Below, piece after piece: positions 1-8,443 of a DNA stretch of 64,000 bases. The stretch spans positions 62,001 to 126,000 of the forward strand of contig CAXBBW010000007.1 of NCBI GenBank assembly GCA_963974345.1. Reading direction: 5' to 3'. The notes beneath the pieces were generated by a model that ran no database searches, was not told the origin of the DNA, and saw only the letters and a program-made list of their open reading frames with translations. The position numbers and the translations under genes are program-made. The stretch is from RHLJ01 sp963974345 (GTDB lineage: Bacteria; Bacteroidota; Rhodothermia; Balneolales; Balneolaceae). The first letter of the stretch is position 1. Each line of letters begins with the position of its first letter.

Positions 1-1
1 G

Positions 2-934
2 GTAAGTGGAAGTACTAAAGCTAATCCAGTAAGAAAGAATGGAATTCCCTTAAAACTTTCACTTTCACAATGGGCCTTACATAGAGCCATTTTTGGCACC
101 TCAAAAGAGAATTATCAAGAATGGCAAAGATTACTTCATTCTGATCCAGACAAACTGTGGCAAGGATCACTCCATCCACTAGATTTTCCAGCCAAAGCAA
201 GGGAGCTAGGATTTGATGCTGTTGAATATGTAAACTCGCTGATATTTGGCCATGCCGAAGACAAGAAATTCTTAAATGAACTAAAGAATCGAACTGATAC
301 TGAAGGAATTAAAAATATTCTGATGATGGTAGATGAAGAAGGGTTTATCGGTCATCCAAATTCCAAAGAACGCACCATTGCCATCGAAAATCATTATAAG
401 TGGATGGAAGCCTCAGCACATTTAGGGTGCCCATTTATGAGAGTAAACGCATTTAGTGTGGGGAAAGCGGAAGAGCAAAAGAAATTAACTGCTGAAGGTT
501 TACGTCGACTAGCTGAAAAGGCTAAAGAGTTTAACCTACATGTATTGGTAGAAAATCATGGAGGGATGTCGAGTAATGCAGATTGGTTGGTTGAGACCAT
601 TAAACTTGCAGATAACGAGTTACTGGGAACCGTAGTAGATTTCGATAATTTTACGTTTTCAGAAGATTTCATTTGGGGTAATGGCAATATCTATAACCGC
701 TACATTGGAGTGGAAAAATTAATGCCCTATGCAAGGTCTGTAAGTGCAAAAACTCATGATTTCGATATTCAAGGTTTTGAAACAACCATTGATTACACAA
801 GAATGATGAAATTGGTAAAAGAATCAGGATTCAATGATTACATTTGTGTAGAATATGAAGGTAATGGATCAACGGAAGAAGATGGTATTTTAGCAACAAA
901 AGCATTGATTGAGAAAACGTATACAGGGGCTTAA
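2..934 (+). CDS. Sugar phosphate isomerase/epimerase family protein (TIM barrel), 5' end cut by window
   Basis: The frame is open from base 2 to the stop at 934 (310 codons in the window), so the gene begins before the window; the ATG at 323 is internal. The upstream part reads as real protein, with a run near its start (SLSQWALHRAIFG) and then LHPLDFPAKARELGFDAVEYV, which is a typical early barrel strand of the xylose-isomerase-like TIM-barrel family. Later parts carry further barrel strands (HVLVENHGG, GTVVDFDNF, SAKTHDFD, YICVEYEGN) with acidic and His residues suited to binding a divalent metal. Related Bacteroidota proteins are often exported, but the N-terminus is outside the window so I cannot judge export. 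Family assignment is good; the substrate is unknown. Confidence 0.85.
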   Translation, partial: VSGSTKANPVRKNGIPLKLSLSQWALHRAIFGTSKENYQEWQRLLHSDPDKLWQGSLHPLDFPAKARELGFDAVEYVNSLIFGHAEDKKFLNELKNRTDTEGIKNILMMVDEEGFIGHPNSKERTIAIENHYKWMEASAHLGCPFMRVNAFSVGKAEEQKKLTAEGLRRLAEKAKEFNLHVLVENHGGMSSNADWLVETIKLADNELLGTVVDFDNFTFSEDFIWGNGNIYNRYIGVEKLMPYARSVSAKTHDFDIQGFETTIDYTRMMKLVKESGFNDYICVEYEGNGSTEEDGILATKALIEKTYTGA

Positions 935-1230
935 GGGAAGAAGATCATTCAATTAATTATATTTATATTTGTTACAATTCCTTGTTTTCCTAATATTTAC
1001 TGGTTTCAGGTCACCCCTATAATTCCTAAGAACCCTTTCGATTTGTCATCGCTTCTGATAGAACTGGAGGAATACGAGTAATTTTTTTAAGTTTACAGAT
1101 TAAGTAAAGTCAGAAACTAGTAAGTTTCTTTTAAATTCATATTGGCTTGGGGTGCAGTTTTCCTTTCAAAATTTATAGCACAGTCTTATAGTTTTTCTTA
1201 TATGAATATTTAGAAGCATTTAAATTCCAA

Positions 1231-1262
1231 CTTCATAAAAAAATTTATGAAGGTGTTTTTTT
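1231..1262 (+). terminator. Possible intrinsic terminator
   Basis: CTTCATAAA (1231-1239) and TTTATGAAG (1244-1252) form a perfect 9-bp stem with a 4-nt loop. It is followed by GTG and an eight-base T run. The stem is AT-rich and therefore weak, and it lies 300 bp after the isomerase stop, so it might instead end a leader or small transcript. Confidence 0.45.
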
Positions 1263-1310
1263 TGAAATTTAGTGCAAATCTATTCAGAATAATCAATAAC
1301 AAATATTACC

Positions 1311-1345
1311 TTAATGAAGCACCAATTTTTTTGGTACTTCATTAA
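1311..1345 (+). promoter_or_regulatory. Inverted repeat just upstream of the aldo/keto reductase
   Basis: TTAATGAAGCACCA (1311-1324) and TGGTACTTCATTAA (1332-1345) pair over 14 positions with one mismatch and a 7-nt loop. The repeat sits 13 bp before the ATG chosen for the reductase and swallows the alternative ATG at 1314. It could be an operator for a dimeric regulator, or a hairpin in the leader; no long T run follows it. Confidence 0.5.
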
Positions 1346-1358
1346 ATTACAAATAGAT

Positions 1359-2339
1359 ATGATAACCCCTCAATACAAGCAAATACCTTACCGAAAATGT
1401 GGGAATAGCGGGCTATTTCTCCCAATCTTATCTCTAGGGTTATGGCATAATTTTGGAGGATTTCAAACTCCCGAGAAAGTGGATGAAATGTTAAGTACAG
1501 CTTTTGATAGAGGAATTACACATTTCGATTTAGCCAATAACTATGGACCTCCTTATGGTAGTGCAGAAGAACAGTTTGGTAGAGCTCTAAAAACCGTTTT
1601 TGCAGGAAGAAGAGATGAGCTTATAATATCTAGTAAAGCTGGGTACGATATGTGGCCTGGACCTTATGGCGAAGGTGGTTCACGTAAATATCTGATTGCA
1701 AGCTGTAACCAAAGTCTAAAACGACTAGGTTTAGACTATGTAGATATTTTTTATCACCACTGCCCTGATGCGAATACTCCTCTTGAAGAAAGTATGCGAG
1801 CTTTGGATCACTTAGTTAAATCAGGAAAAGCGTTATATGTAGGAATTTCAAATTATCCTGCAAAACTTGCTCAAGAAGCTATTAAAATGCTAAAGTCTTG
1901 GGGAACTCCAGTTGTGATTCATCAGCCTAAGTACAATATGTTTGTTCGTGACCCCGAAGAAGGGTTATTTGACGTTCTAGAGGAGGAGGGAATTGGAAGT
2001 ATTCCGTTTTCGCCATTAGCTCAAGGGCTTCTTACTAATAAGTACATTCATGGAGTGCCAGATGGGTCAAGAGTTGCAGATCCAAAAGGGTTTCTTCAAA
2101 AAGAAGATTTGACAGAAAAAAGACTCGAACAAATCAAGAAACTAAATACCATTGCAGAAGGTCGGGGGCAAACACTTGCTCAATTAGCGCTGGTATGGAT
2201 TCTCCGCCAAAAAGCGGTAACAACGGCTCTAATTGGAATTAGTAGTGTTAATCAACTTGAGGATAATTTAGCCGCATTGGATAATCTTGAACTTAGTTCA
2301 GAAGAACAGGATAAAATTGAGGCAATACTAACTCATTAA
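1359..2339 (+). CDS. mgrA: Aldo/keto reductase, YghZ-type (L-glyceraldehyde 3-phosphate reductase)
   Basis: NADPH-dependent reductase of the aldo/keto reductase superfamily. The match to E. coli YghZ, as I recall it, is long and close: an early YRKCGNSGLFLP strand, LSLGLWHNFG, then ITHFDLANNYGPP, IISSKAGYDMWPGPYG and LDYVDIFYHH. From the start used here the catalytic tetrad would be D57, Y62, K93 and H134. The known activity of that subfamily is reduction of L-glyceraldehyde 3-phosphate and methylglyoxal, i.e. detoxification in the cytoplasm. An upstream ATG at 1314 would add 15 residues (beginning MKHQFFWYF) not found in the family and lying inside a hairpin, so I chose 1359, which gives 326 residues. 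The next gene starts 15 bp downstream and may be co-transcribed. Confidence 0.88.
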   Translation: MITPQYKQIPYRKCGNSGLFLPILSLGLWHNFGGFQTPEKVDEMLSTAFDRGITHFDLANNYGPPYGSAEEQFGRALKTVFAGRRDELIISSKAGYDMWPGPYGEGGSRKYLIASCNQSLKRLGLDYVDIFYHHCPDANTPLEESMRALDHLVKSGKALYVGISNYPAKLAQEAIKMLKSWGTPVVIHQPKYNMFVRDPEEGLFDVLEEEGIGSIPFSPLAQGLLTNKYIHGVPDGSRVADPKGFLQKEDLTEKRLEQIKKLNTIAEGRGQTLAQLALVWILRQKAVTTALIGISSVNQLEDNLAALDNLELSSEEQDKIEAILTH

Positions 2340-2354
2340 AATATATAAATTATT

Positions 2355-2876
2355 ATGCGAATCACTTTCAAAAAACTAACCACTACTTTGTTGCTAGCAG
2401 TATTTTTAGTTGTTAATTCTTTTGCTCAGTACGAGGAAGATGTTAAATCTATTGACTCTATTATAGAAGCACTTTATGCTTCTATATCTGGGAATGCAGG
2501 AGAACAAAGAGATTGGGATCGCTTTAAAAATCTATTTATCGAAGAAGGGAAATTGATGCCTACTTTTCAAAATCAAGAAGGAAAGGTTGGCTATGTACAA
2601 TGGGGTCTTGATGAATATATTGAAAGAGTAGATAAATCGTTTTTCGAAAACGGTTTCCATGAGGATGAAATTTCAAGAGAAGTAGACAGCTATCGATACA
2701 TTACTCAAGTATTTAGTACCTACCAGTCAAAACGAACCAAAGATGGGGAAGTTTTTGCCAGAGGAATCAATACGATTCAAGTTTTTAATGATGGGGAAAG
2801 ATATTGGATTGTTTCCGTTTTTTGGTCATCTGAAAATGATGAATTTCCAATTCCCACAGAATATTTAAGGAACTAG
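2355..2876 (+). CDS. Secreted NTF2-like (SnoaL/DUF4440-type) protein of unknown function
   Basis: The protein has 173 residues with a clear signal peptide: a basic start, a hydrophobic core LLLAVFLVVNS and cleavage near FAQ (residue 25). The mature part begins with an acidic stretch and SIDSIIEALYASISG, then an RDWDRFKNLF helix. That helix plus curved-sheet pattern, ending in a strand with GINTIQVFNDGERYWIVSVFWSSE, is typical of small NTF2-like proteins found next to oxidoreductases in this group. No catalytic residues can be assigned. It follows the reductase by 15 bp, which suggests an operon. Fold assignment is by pattern only. Confidence 0.72.
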   Translation: MRITFKKLTTTLLLAVFLVVNSFAQYEEDVKSIDSIIEALYASISGNAGEQRDWDRFKNLFIEEGKLMPTFQNQEGKVGYVQWGLDEYIERVDKSFFENGFHEDEISREVDSYRYITQVFSTYQSKRTKDGEVFARGINTIQVFNDGERYWIVSVFWSSENDEFPIPTEYLRN

Positions 2877-2970
2877 AAAGCCAAAAAAATAACTTTTTCA
2901 GAAAATACCCAAAGATTTAGTTATTGTTAGCTATTCACTTCTCATCTAATTACAATTAAAAACTACAACA

Positions 2971-5900
2971 ATGGGTAACCGTTTCATTTCAAGTATTTTA
3001 ACAATTCTGTGCTTTGTATTAATAACACCAAAATTAGAAGCGCAGGAGAAACCAGAAGATCCTCGATACGAAACAGCATGGAATAGTCTTAAGTTTCGAA
3101 GTATTGGGCCAGCTTTTACTTCTGGGAGAATTTCTGATTTCGCAGTTAATCCAGACAATACAAGTGAGTTCTATGTAGCCACTGCTTCAGGTGGAGTTTG
3201 GAAAACAACAAATAAGGGTATTTCCTTCGAGTCGGTTTTTGATAGCCAAGGATCCTATTCAATCGGTTTTGTAGCGATTGATCCAACCAATCATAATGTA
3301 GTTTGGGTAGGAACGGGAGAGAATAATAATCAGCGTAGTGTGGCTTATGGTGATGGAGTATACAAATCCATAGATGGTGGAAAAAGTTGGGAGCATATGG
3401 GTTTGAAAAATTCCGAGCACATTGGGATGATAGAAATTGATCCCAGAGATTCTGATATAGTTTATGTTGCTGCCGTTGGTCCACTTTGGAGCGAAGGCGG
3501 AGACAGGGGATTATACAAAACTACTGATGGTGGAAAAACATGGGAAAATATTCTCGAGATTAGTGAACATACTGGAATTAATGAAGTGCATCTTGATCCT
3601 AGAAATCCTGATGTGATTTATGCTACAGCTCATCAAAGAAGAAGACATGTATTTACTTATATAAGTGGTGGTCCAGAATCAGCAGTGTATAAATCCACGG
3701 ATGGAGGTGTTTCATTTAAAAAAACAATGAAAGGAATGCCAAGTGGAGATATTGGAAGAATTGGTATGGATATCTCAGATGCTAATCCTGATATCGTATA
3801 CGCTGTAGTTGAGGCTCAAGAAGATAAAGGTGGCTTCTATCGATCTACTGATAGAGGTGAATCTTGGGAGCGTCGAAGTGATTATTCTTCAAGCGGAAAT
3901 TACTATCAAGAAGTAATTGCAGATCCTGTTGATGTAGATTTGGTTTATGTGATGAACACCTATTCGGGAGTTTCGGAAGATGGAGGTAAGACTTTCGAAA
4001 ATGTTGGTGAACTAAATAAGCATATCGATAACCACGCTTTATGGATTGATCCAAATAATACAAACTATTTACTGAACGGAAATGATGGAGGCGTTTACGA
4101 ATCCTACGATCGGGGTAAAACGTGGAGATTTTATACGAATCTTCCCGTTACGCAGTTCTATAAAGTAGCAGTAGATAATGATTATCCATTCTATAATGTA
4201 TATGGTGGAACTCAGGATAATTTCACATTTGGAGGACCTTCACGATCAATAGAGCCAACCGGCCTCACTTTCAACGATTGGAAAATCACGTTGCTGGGTG
4301 ATGGCTTTGAACCGCATGTTGATCCGACCAATCCAAATATTGTATACAGCCAATATCAGTATGGAAATTTATATCGATTTGATAAACAAAGTGGAGAAGC
4401 TCAGAATATTATTCCACAAGCTCCAGAAGGTGAATACAGCTACAATTGGAACTGGGATTCTCCATTCTTTGTGAGTGTTCACAATAACAAACGATTGTAT
4501 TATGCTTCAGATCGAGTACATCGTAGTGATGATATGGGACAAAGTTGGGAAGAAATAAGTGGTGATTTAACTCGACAAATCGATCGAAATAAATTAGAAG
4601 TAATGGGTGAAGTTTGGCCAATGGATGCTGTCGCAAAAAATGCTTCAACTACTCCATATGGGAATATTGTATCACTAGCAGAATCACCTATAAATGAAGA
4701 TATTTTATTTGCTGGTACCGATGATGGCTTGATTCATATAAGCGAAAATGGCGGAGCAAATTGGAGAAGGTTAGAAAAATTTCCTGGAGTTCCAGACATG
4801 ACATATGTGAACGAAATTGTTGCTTCAGCTCATGATGTAAATACATTATATGCAGCATTCAATAATCACAAGAATGGCGATTTCAAACCATATATTTTAA
4901 AGAGCACTAATCTTGGAAAATCATGGAAGTCAATTGCAAATAATCTACCAGAGCGAGGCTCTGTGTACGCAATTGAGGAAGATCATATTGAACCCAATCT
5001 TATTTTTGTAGGAACTGAATTTAGTCTTTTTGCAAGTTTAGATGGTGGTGATTATTGGAAAGAGCTTAATAAAGGACTGCCAACTGTAGCGGTGCGAGAC
5101 ATAAACATTCAGCAAAGAGAAAATGATTTAGTGTTAGCCACTTTCGGTCGTGGCTTTTACATCATGGATGATTACTCTGCACTGCGTGAATTCACAAAAG
5201 AATTAGAAGAGAAAGAAGCTCATTTATTTTCAGTTCGAGATCCTTTTCAATATCAACAATATAGCCCAATTGCAGCTAGTAGTACTGTTAGTTGGTTAGG
5301 CCCCAAGGGATTTCAAGGAGAAGATTTTTACTTGGGTGAAAATCCTAAATTTGGAGCCGCTTTTACTTTTTATTTAAAAGAGAAATATAAAACGCTTGAA
5401 GAAACTCGAAAGGAAGAAGAAAAGAACAAACGTGAAGCTGGTGAAACGGTTTATTATCCAACGGCAGAGCAACTAGAAGCAGAAGAAAAGGAAGAAGAAC
5501 CATTTCTAATTTTTACCATAAAGGATGCAAATGGGGAAGTAATTCAAGACCTACATGCGGGTGCTTTAAAGGGAATAAACAGAGCATATTGGGATTTAAC
5601 ATATCCAGATGTTGATCAAGTACGGACCAACACTAGTAACCCAAAGACAAATTTAAACTCCGGAATTATGGTACTTCCAGGAATGTATTCTGTTCAACTT
5701 TCTAAAAGTATAAACGGTGAAAAAACGGTGCTTTCTGAACCAGTAGAATTTGAAGTGAAGTCGCTTGAAAACCAAACGCTTCCATCTTCGAATCCAGAAG
5801 CAATGCATGCGTACCATAAAGAATTAACCAAGCTTTCAAAATCTGCGAATAGTGCCAGAAATGCCTTTAACGAAATAAATGATCGTTTGGAATATTATCA

Positions 5901-6255
5901 AGCAGCGGCGCGAATTGTTAAAAGTGAAAGTCTGACTTCTATGATTTCAGAGATGGAAGCAAGGTTGGATGAAATTCGGTTGAAGATGTTTGGGAATCAA
6001 ATCAAGAATCAGCTGGAAATCAATCAAGCTCCTTCACTTAATAACCGAATAAATACCGCAATAAATACTGGTATGTCTTCGCAATCTGACCCGACACAAA
6101 CATCAAAAATGGTTAAGCAAATAGCAGAAACTCAGCTGAGACCAATTATTGACACTTTAAAAGATATTCTAGGGCTTTCAATTCCAGCTATTGATGCAGA
6201 GCTAAATCAACTTAATGCTCCTTGGACTCCTGGAAGAATTATTGATTTAGATTAA
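2971..6255 (+). CDS. Secreted BNR/sortilin-type beta-propeller protein (VPS10-like 'glycosyl hydrolase')
   Basis: The protein has 1094 residues with a signal peptide cleaved near LEAQ (residue 25). The first two thirds is full of Asp-box motifs (S-x-D-x-G-x-x-W): SIDGGKSW, TTDGGKTW, STDRGESW, SYDRGKTW, SDDMGQSW, SENGGANW, SLDGGDYW and other weaker copies, spaced as in two stacked propellers of the sortilin/VPS10 type. Residues around 800-850 form a charged, probably helical linker (RKEEEKNKREAG). An immunoglobulin-like strand region follows, then a helical C-terminus. Homologues are usually labelled glycosyl hydrolase, but I see no catalytic triad that proves it. No C-terminal sorting domain is present, so a periplasmic or surface location is uncertain. 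Confidence 0.8.
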   Translation: MGNRFISSILTILCFVLITPKLEAQEKPEDPRYETAWNSLKFRSIGPAFTSGRISDFAVNPDNTSEFYVATASGGVWKTTNKGISFESVFDSQGSYSIGFVAIDPTNHNVVWVGTGENNNQRSVAYGDGVYKSIDGGKSWEHMGLKNSEHIGMIEIDPRDSDIVYVAAVGPLWSEGGDRGLYKTTDGGKTWENILEISEHTGINEVHLDPRNPDVIYATAHQRRRHVFTYISGGPESAVYKSTDGGVSFKKTMKGMPSGDIGRIGMDISDANPDIVYAVVEAQEDKGGFYRSTDRGESWERRSDYSSSGNYYQEVIADPVDVDLVYVMNTYSGVSEDGGKTFENVGELNKHIDNHALWIDPNNTNYLLNGNDGGVYESYDRGKTWRFYTNLPVTQFYKVAVDNDYPFYNVYGGTQDNFTFGGPSRSIEPTGLTFNDWKITLLGDGFEPHVDPTNPNIVYSQYQYGNLYRFDKQSGEAQNIIPQAPEGEYSYNWNWDSPFFVSVHNNKRLYYASDRVHRSDDMGQSWEEISGDLTRQIDRNKLEVMGEVWPMDAVAKNASTTPYGNIVSLAESPINEDILFAGTDDGLIHISENGGANWRRLEKFPGVPDMTYVNEIVASAHDVNTLYAAFNNHKNGDFKPYILKSTNLGKSWKSIANNLPERGSVYAIEEDHIEPNLIFVGTEFSLFASLDGGDYWKELNKGLPTVAVRDINIQQRENDLVLATFGRGFYIMDDYSALREFTKELEEKEAHLFSVRDPFQYQQYSPIAASSTVSWLGPKGFQGEDFYLGENPKFGAAFTFYLKEKYKTLEETRKEEEKNKREAGETVYYPTAEQLEAEEKEEEPFLIFTIKDANGEVIQDLHAGALKGINRAYWDLTYPDVDQVRTNTSNPKTNLNSGIMVLPGMYSVQLSKSINGEKTVLSEPVEFEVKSLENQTLPSSNPEAMHAYHKELTKLSKSANSARNAFNEINDRLEYYQAAARIVKSESLTSMISEMEARLDEIRLKMFGNQIKNQLEINQAPSLNNRINTAINTGMSSQSDPTQTSKMVKQIAETQLRPIIDTLKDILGLSIPAIDAELNQLNAPWTPGRIIDLD

Positions 6256-6859
6256 GGATTTGAATTCAATGTAAGGTATGCGGTAAAATTCCTATTAATG
6301 GTTTTCAGCTCTCTTAAATACAGCTATGTGTCGCTCATATTGCTGTATTTAATTCGTCGTGATTAGTCACTCAGAGCGAATGGAAGAGTCTGAACAAGTA
6401 AAATATGCATGTTAAACAGAAAAGTAGATTCATCATATAGAAGTTAGATAATTCGAAGACAGTTTTATTTAGGTCATTCTGAGCGAAAGCGAAGAACCTT
6501 GGCGGATGAGTGCATCGTTTTTCTTCTCAATGCATATTTTATAAGGAACCTTTTACCTGACGTCTACAAGGATGACCCTAATTACGATTTGGGAAAAGCT
6601 AAGACCTATAGGTTTTCAAAATTTAGTTCTAGTTACGATGCTCTGCGTCGTAACTAGGTGCTCCAATGCAGAGCATTCGAGCAAGGGTAGGGTTAGTCAT
6701 TCCCATGAAGCCTGCCTCTTGGTAGACAGGGTGGGAATCTAGATCGTGTATAAAGCCAACTCCATATATCTAAACTTTAGATCTATGCTTTCGCAGAGAT
6801 GACTTATGTGCAGTTAGGAACTATGGAGGCAAGTAAACCGCCCAAGGCACTATATGCTT
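6256..6859. repeat. Gene-free stretch made of decayed dispersed repeats
   Basis: This 604-bp stretch separates two convergent genes and has no credible ORF. It holds an 11-bp perfect inverted repeat, TTAAATACAGC/GCTGTATTTAA (6314-6324 with 6342-6352). Two diverged copies of a GTCATTCTGAGCG-type element lie at 6366-6393 and 6473-6498. A hairpin CTAGTTACGA/TCGTAACTAG (6629-6638 with 6648-6657) has CTCTGCG in its loop. A TGCTC/GAGCA-flanked CCAATGCAGAGCATT element is at 6659-6683. A composite repeat at 6694-6822 recurs at 58405-58515. Similar short elements recur between genes elsewhere in the window. Confidence 0.7.
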
Positions 6860-6868
6860 TTACTTGCC
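6828..6868 (-). terminator. Hairpin overlapping the stop of the PP2C gene, possible terminator
   Basis: GGCAAGTAAA (6828-6837) and TTTACTTGCC (6859-6868) are perfect 10-bp arms. The right arm contains the stop codon end of the receiver-PP2C gene, and the left arm lies downstream in its direction of transcription. No T run follows, so a role in 3'-end stability is as likely as termination. Confidence 0.4.
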
Positions 6869-8029
6869 CAAATACTCCAGAGCAAGTACGGTAACATCAT
6901 CAGATTGATCGGCTCTTCCCATAAATTTTAAGACATCTACAACAAGGCTTCGTACAATTTTTTCGATATCATCGGAACCGTGTTTTGCTAGGAATTCCTC
7001 TAAGCGAGGTTCTTCATACATATCTTCATTTTCAGCAGTGGCTTCTGTAACACCGTCTGTAAACAGGACTATTTTTTCACCTGGTTTCAATTGTACCTCT
7101 TTTGTTTCATACTCTATAGGTTCAATCTTACCAAGTAATAATCCATTGGTGTTTTCAATTTCAACAACTGCACCGTCTTCTTTAACTATGTAAGGCAAAT
7201 TATGACCGCCGTTACTATAGCGAACGATACCTGTATTAATATCCAATACTCCATAGAACACAGTAACAAAAGTTGTTAGCCCACTTTCAGGAATAAGCAT
7301 AGTGTTAACTGTTTCAAGGCATTTCGCAGGATCATCAATTTGAGATGCAATTGCTTTTAGCATGGTTCGAGAAACAGCCATATAAATTGATGCCGGTATT
7401 CCTTTACCTGAAACGTCTCCAATTACGAACCCAAGTCTATTTTCATCAAGCTTGAAGAAGTCGTAAAAATCACCCCCAACCTGACGTGCTGGGTGCATTT
7501 CAGCATAAATATTAAATTCTGAATTTTCAGGAAAAGGGGGAAACTCTTGTGGGAGCATCTTTTGCTGAATTTTAGCAGCAGTTTCCAAATCGGTTTGCAC
7601 GAGCTCAAATTCTCTCATTTGCTCTAGAGCGTCAAACATATACCGAATTTCAGTAAGACTTTTATCTATGGTAATTTCTAAATCCTTAAAATCGATGGGC
7701 TTTGTAATAAAATCATAGGCACCTCGATTCATAGCCGTTCTGATATTATCCATATCTCCATATGCAGAAACGATAACCGTTTTTAGAATGGGATTATTTA
7801 ATTTTTGAGCTTCAGAAAGAAAAGTAAGTCCATCCATCTTAGGCATATTAATATCAGAAAGAACTAAAGAAATATCGTTAGAGTCTTCAAGCATCCCTAG
7901 GGCTTCTTCACCATTTTCTGCAAAACAGAAATCATAAATTTCTTCCTTAATTTGTTTCCTAAAACGTTGAAGAATAAGGAGCTGTAAATCCGGCTCATCA
8001 TCAACCACCATAATTTTATGCCTGCTCAT
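6860..8029 (-). CDS. Response regulator with C-terminal SpoIIE/RsbU-type PP2C serine phosphatase
   Basis: The protein has 389 residues. An N-terminal receiver (about 1-125) shows the acidic pocket D10/D11, the phospho-acceptor D59 in LSDINMP, VSAYGD and the conserved K110 in FITKPIDF. A helical linker (about 125-160, ending IQQKMLPQ) leads to a PP2C domain (about 165-389) with the metal-binding motifs VGGDFYDF (D187) and GDVSGKG (D205), and later LFTDGVTEA and SDDVTVLAL. The family dephosphorylates serine/threonine on anti-anti-sigma factors, so this is the likely output of the upstream kinases. It is last in a four-gene minus-strand operon, 15 bp after the lone receiver. No anti-sigma or anti-anti-sigma partner is encoded nearby. 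Confidence 0.92.
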   Translation of the reverse strand: MSRHKIMVVDDEPDLQLLILQRFRKQIKEEIYDFCFAENGEEALGMLEDSNDISLVLSDINMPKMDGLTFLSEAQKLNNPILKTVIVSAYGDMDNIRTAMNRGAYDFITKPIDFKDLEITIDKSLTEIRYMFDALEQMREFELVQTDLETAAKIQQKMLPQEFPPFPENSEFNIYAEMHPARQVGGDFYDFFKLDENRLGFVIGDVSGKGIPASIYMAVSRTMLKAIASQIDDPAKCLETVNTMLIPESGLTTFVTVFYGVLDINTGIVRYSNGGHNLPYIVKEDGAVVEIENTNGLLLGKIEPIEYETKEVQLKPGEKIVLFTDGVTEATAENEDMYEEPRLEEFLAKHGSDDIEKIVRSLVVDVLKFMGRADQSDDVTVLALEYLGK

Positions 8030-8044
8030 ATATCCCTCTATAAA

Positions 8045-8428
8045 TTATTTACTTTCGTCAATTAGTTGTTTCAATTCATCTTTTAAAGAATTGAAATCAA
8101 TGGGTTTGGTGAAAAATTCTTTAGCGCCCGAGTTGATTGCTCTTTCATAGTTCTCGGTATCACCATAAGCCGAAATCATGCTCACTTTTATTTGCGGGAA
8201 TTGAATTTTTACTTGTTCTAATAATTCAAAACCTGTCATACCAGGCATGTTAATATCAGAGAAAATATAGACAATATCTGGTGGTTGTTTACTTCGCAAA
8301 AACTCTAAAGCATCAGCTCCAGAAAATGCGAATTCTAATTCTAAGAGACCTTCTTTTACTTCTTTTCGGAATTTTTGCCGAAAAAGCATTTCTACGTCTT
8401 GTTCATCATCAACTACTAAAAACTTCAT
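8045..8428 (-). CDS. Single-domain response regulator (CheY-like receiver)
   Basis: This is a stand-alone receiver of 127 residues with no output domain. It has D7/D8, the phospho-acceptor D58 in FSDINMP, S86 in ISAYGD and K108 in FFTKPIDF. It is strikingly similar to the receiver of the next gene (shared SDINMP, SAYGD and TKPIDF blocks), so the two probably arose by duplication and read the same or sister kinases. It lies 15 bp after the Reg_prop kinase and 15 bp before the receiver-PP2C gene. Plausible roles are a phosphate sink or a shuttle between the two kinases and the phosphatase; that is inference. Confidence 0.92.
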   Translation of the reverse strand: MKFLVVDDEQDVEMLFRQKFRKEVKEGLLELEFAFSGADALEFLRSKQPPDIVYIFSDINMPGMTGFELLEQVKIQFPQIKVSMISAYGDTENYERAINSGAKEFFTKPIDFNSLKDELKQLIDESK

Positions 8429-8443
8429 TCTTAACTTACCCTG

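Larger units (their letters stand above)
935..1358. other. Gene-free stretch with two hairpins
   Basis: There is no convincing coding frame between the isomerase stop and the proposed reductase start. The stretch is strongly AT-rich. It holds an A/T-rich stem-loop followed by a T run (1231-1262) and a longer inverted repeat (1311-1345), both listed separately. I saw no recognisable riboswitch or tRNA. Confidence 0.6.

Noticed and set aside
1314..1358. ATG at 1314 as the start of the aldo/keto reductase
   Set aside because: It lies inside a strong hairpin and would add 15 residues not present in the family; ATG 1359 fits better.
6256..6859. Possible tRNA or rRNA remnants
   Set aside because: The hairpins are short and lack a T-loop (GTTCGA) or cloverleaf; they fit dispersed repeats instead.
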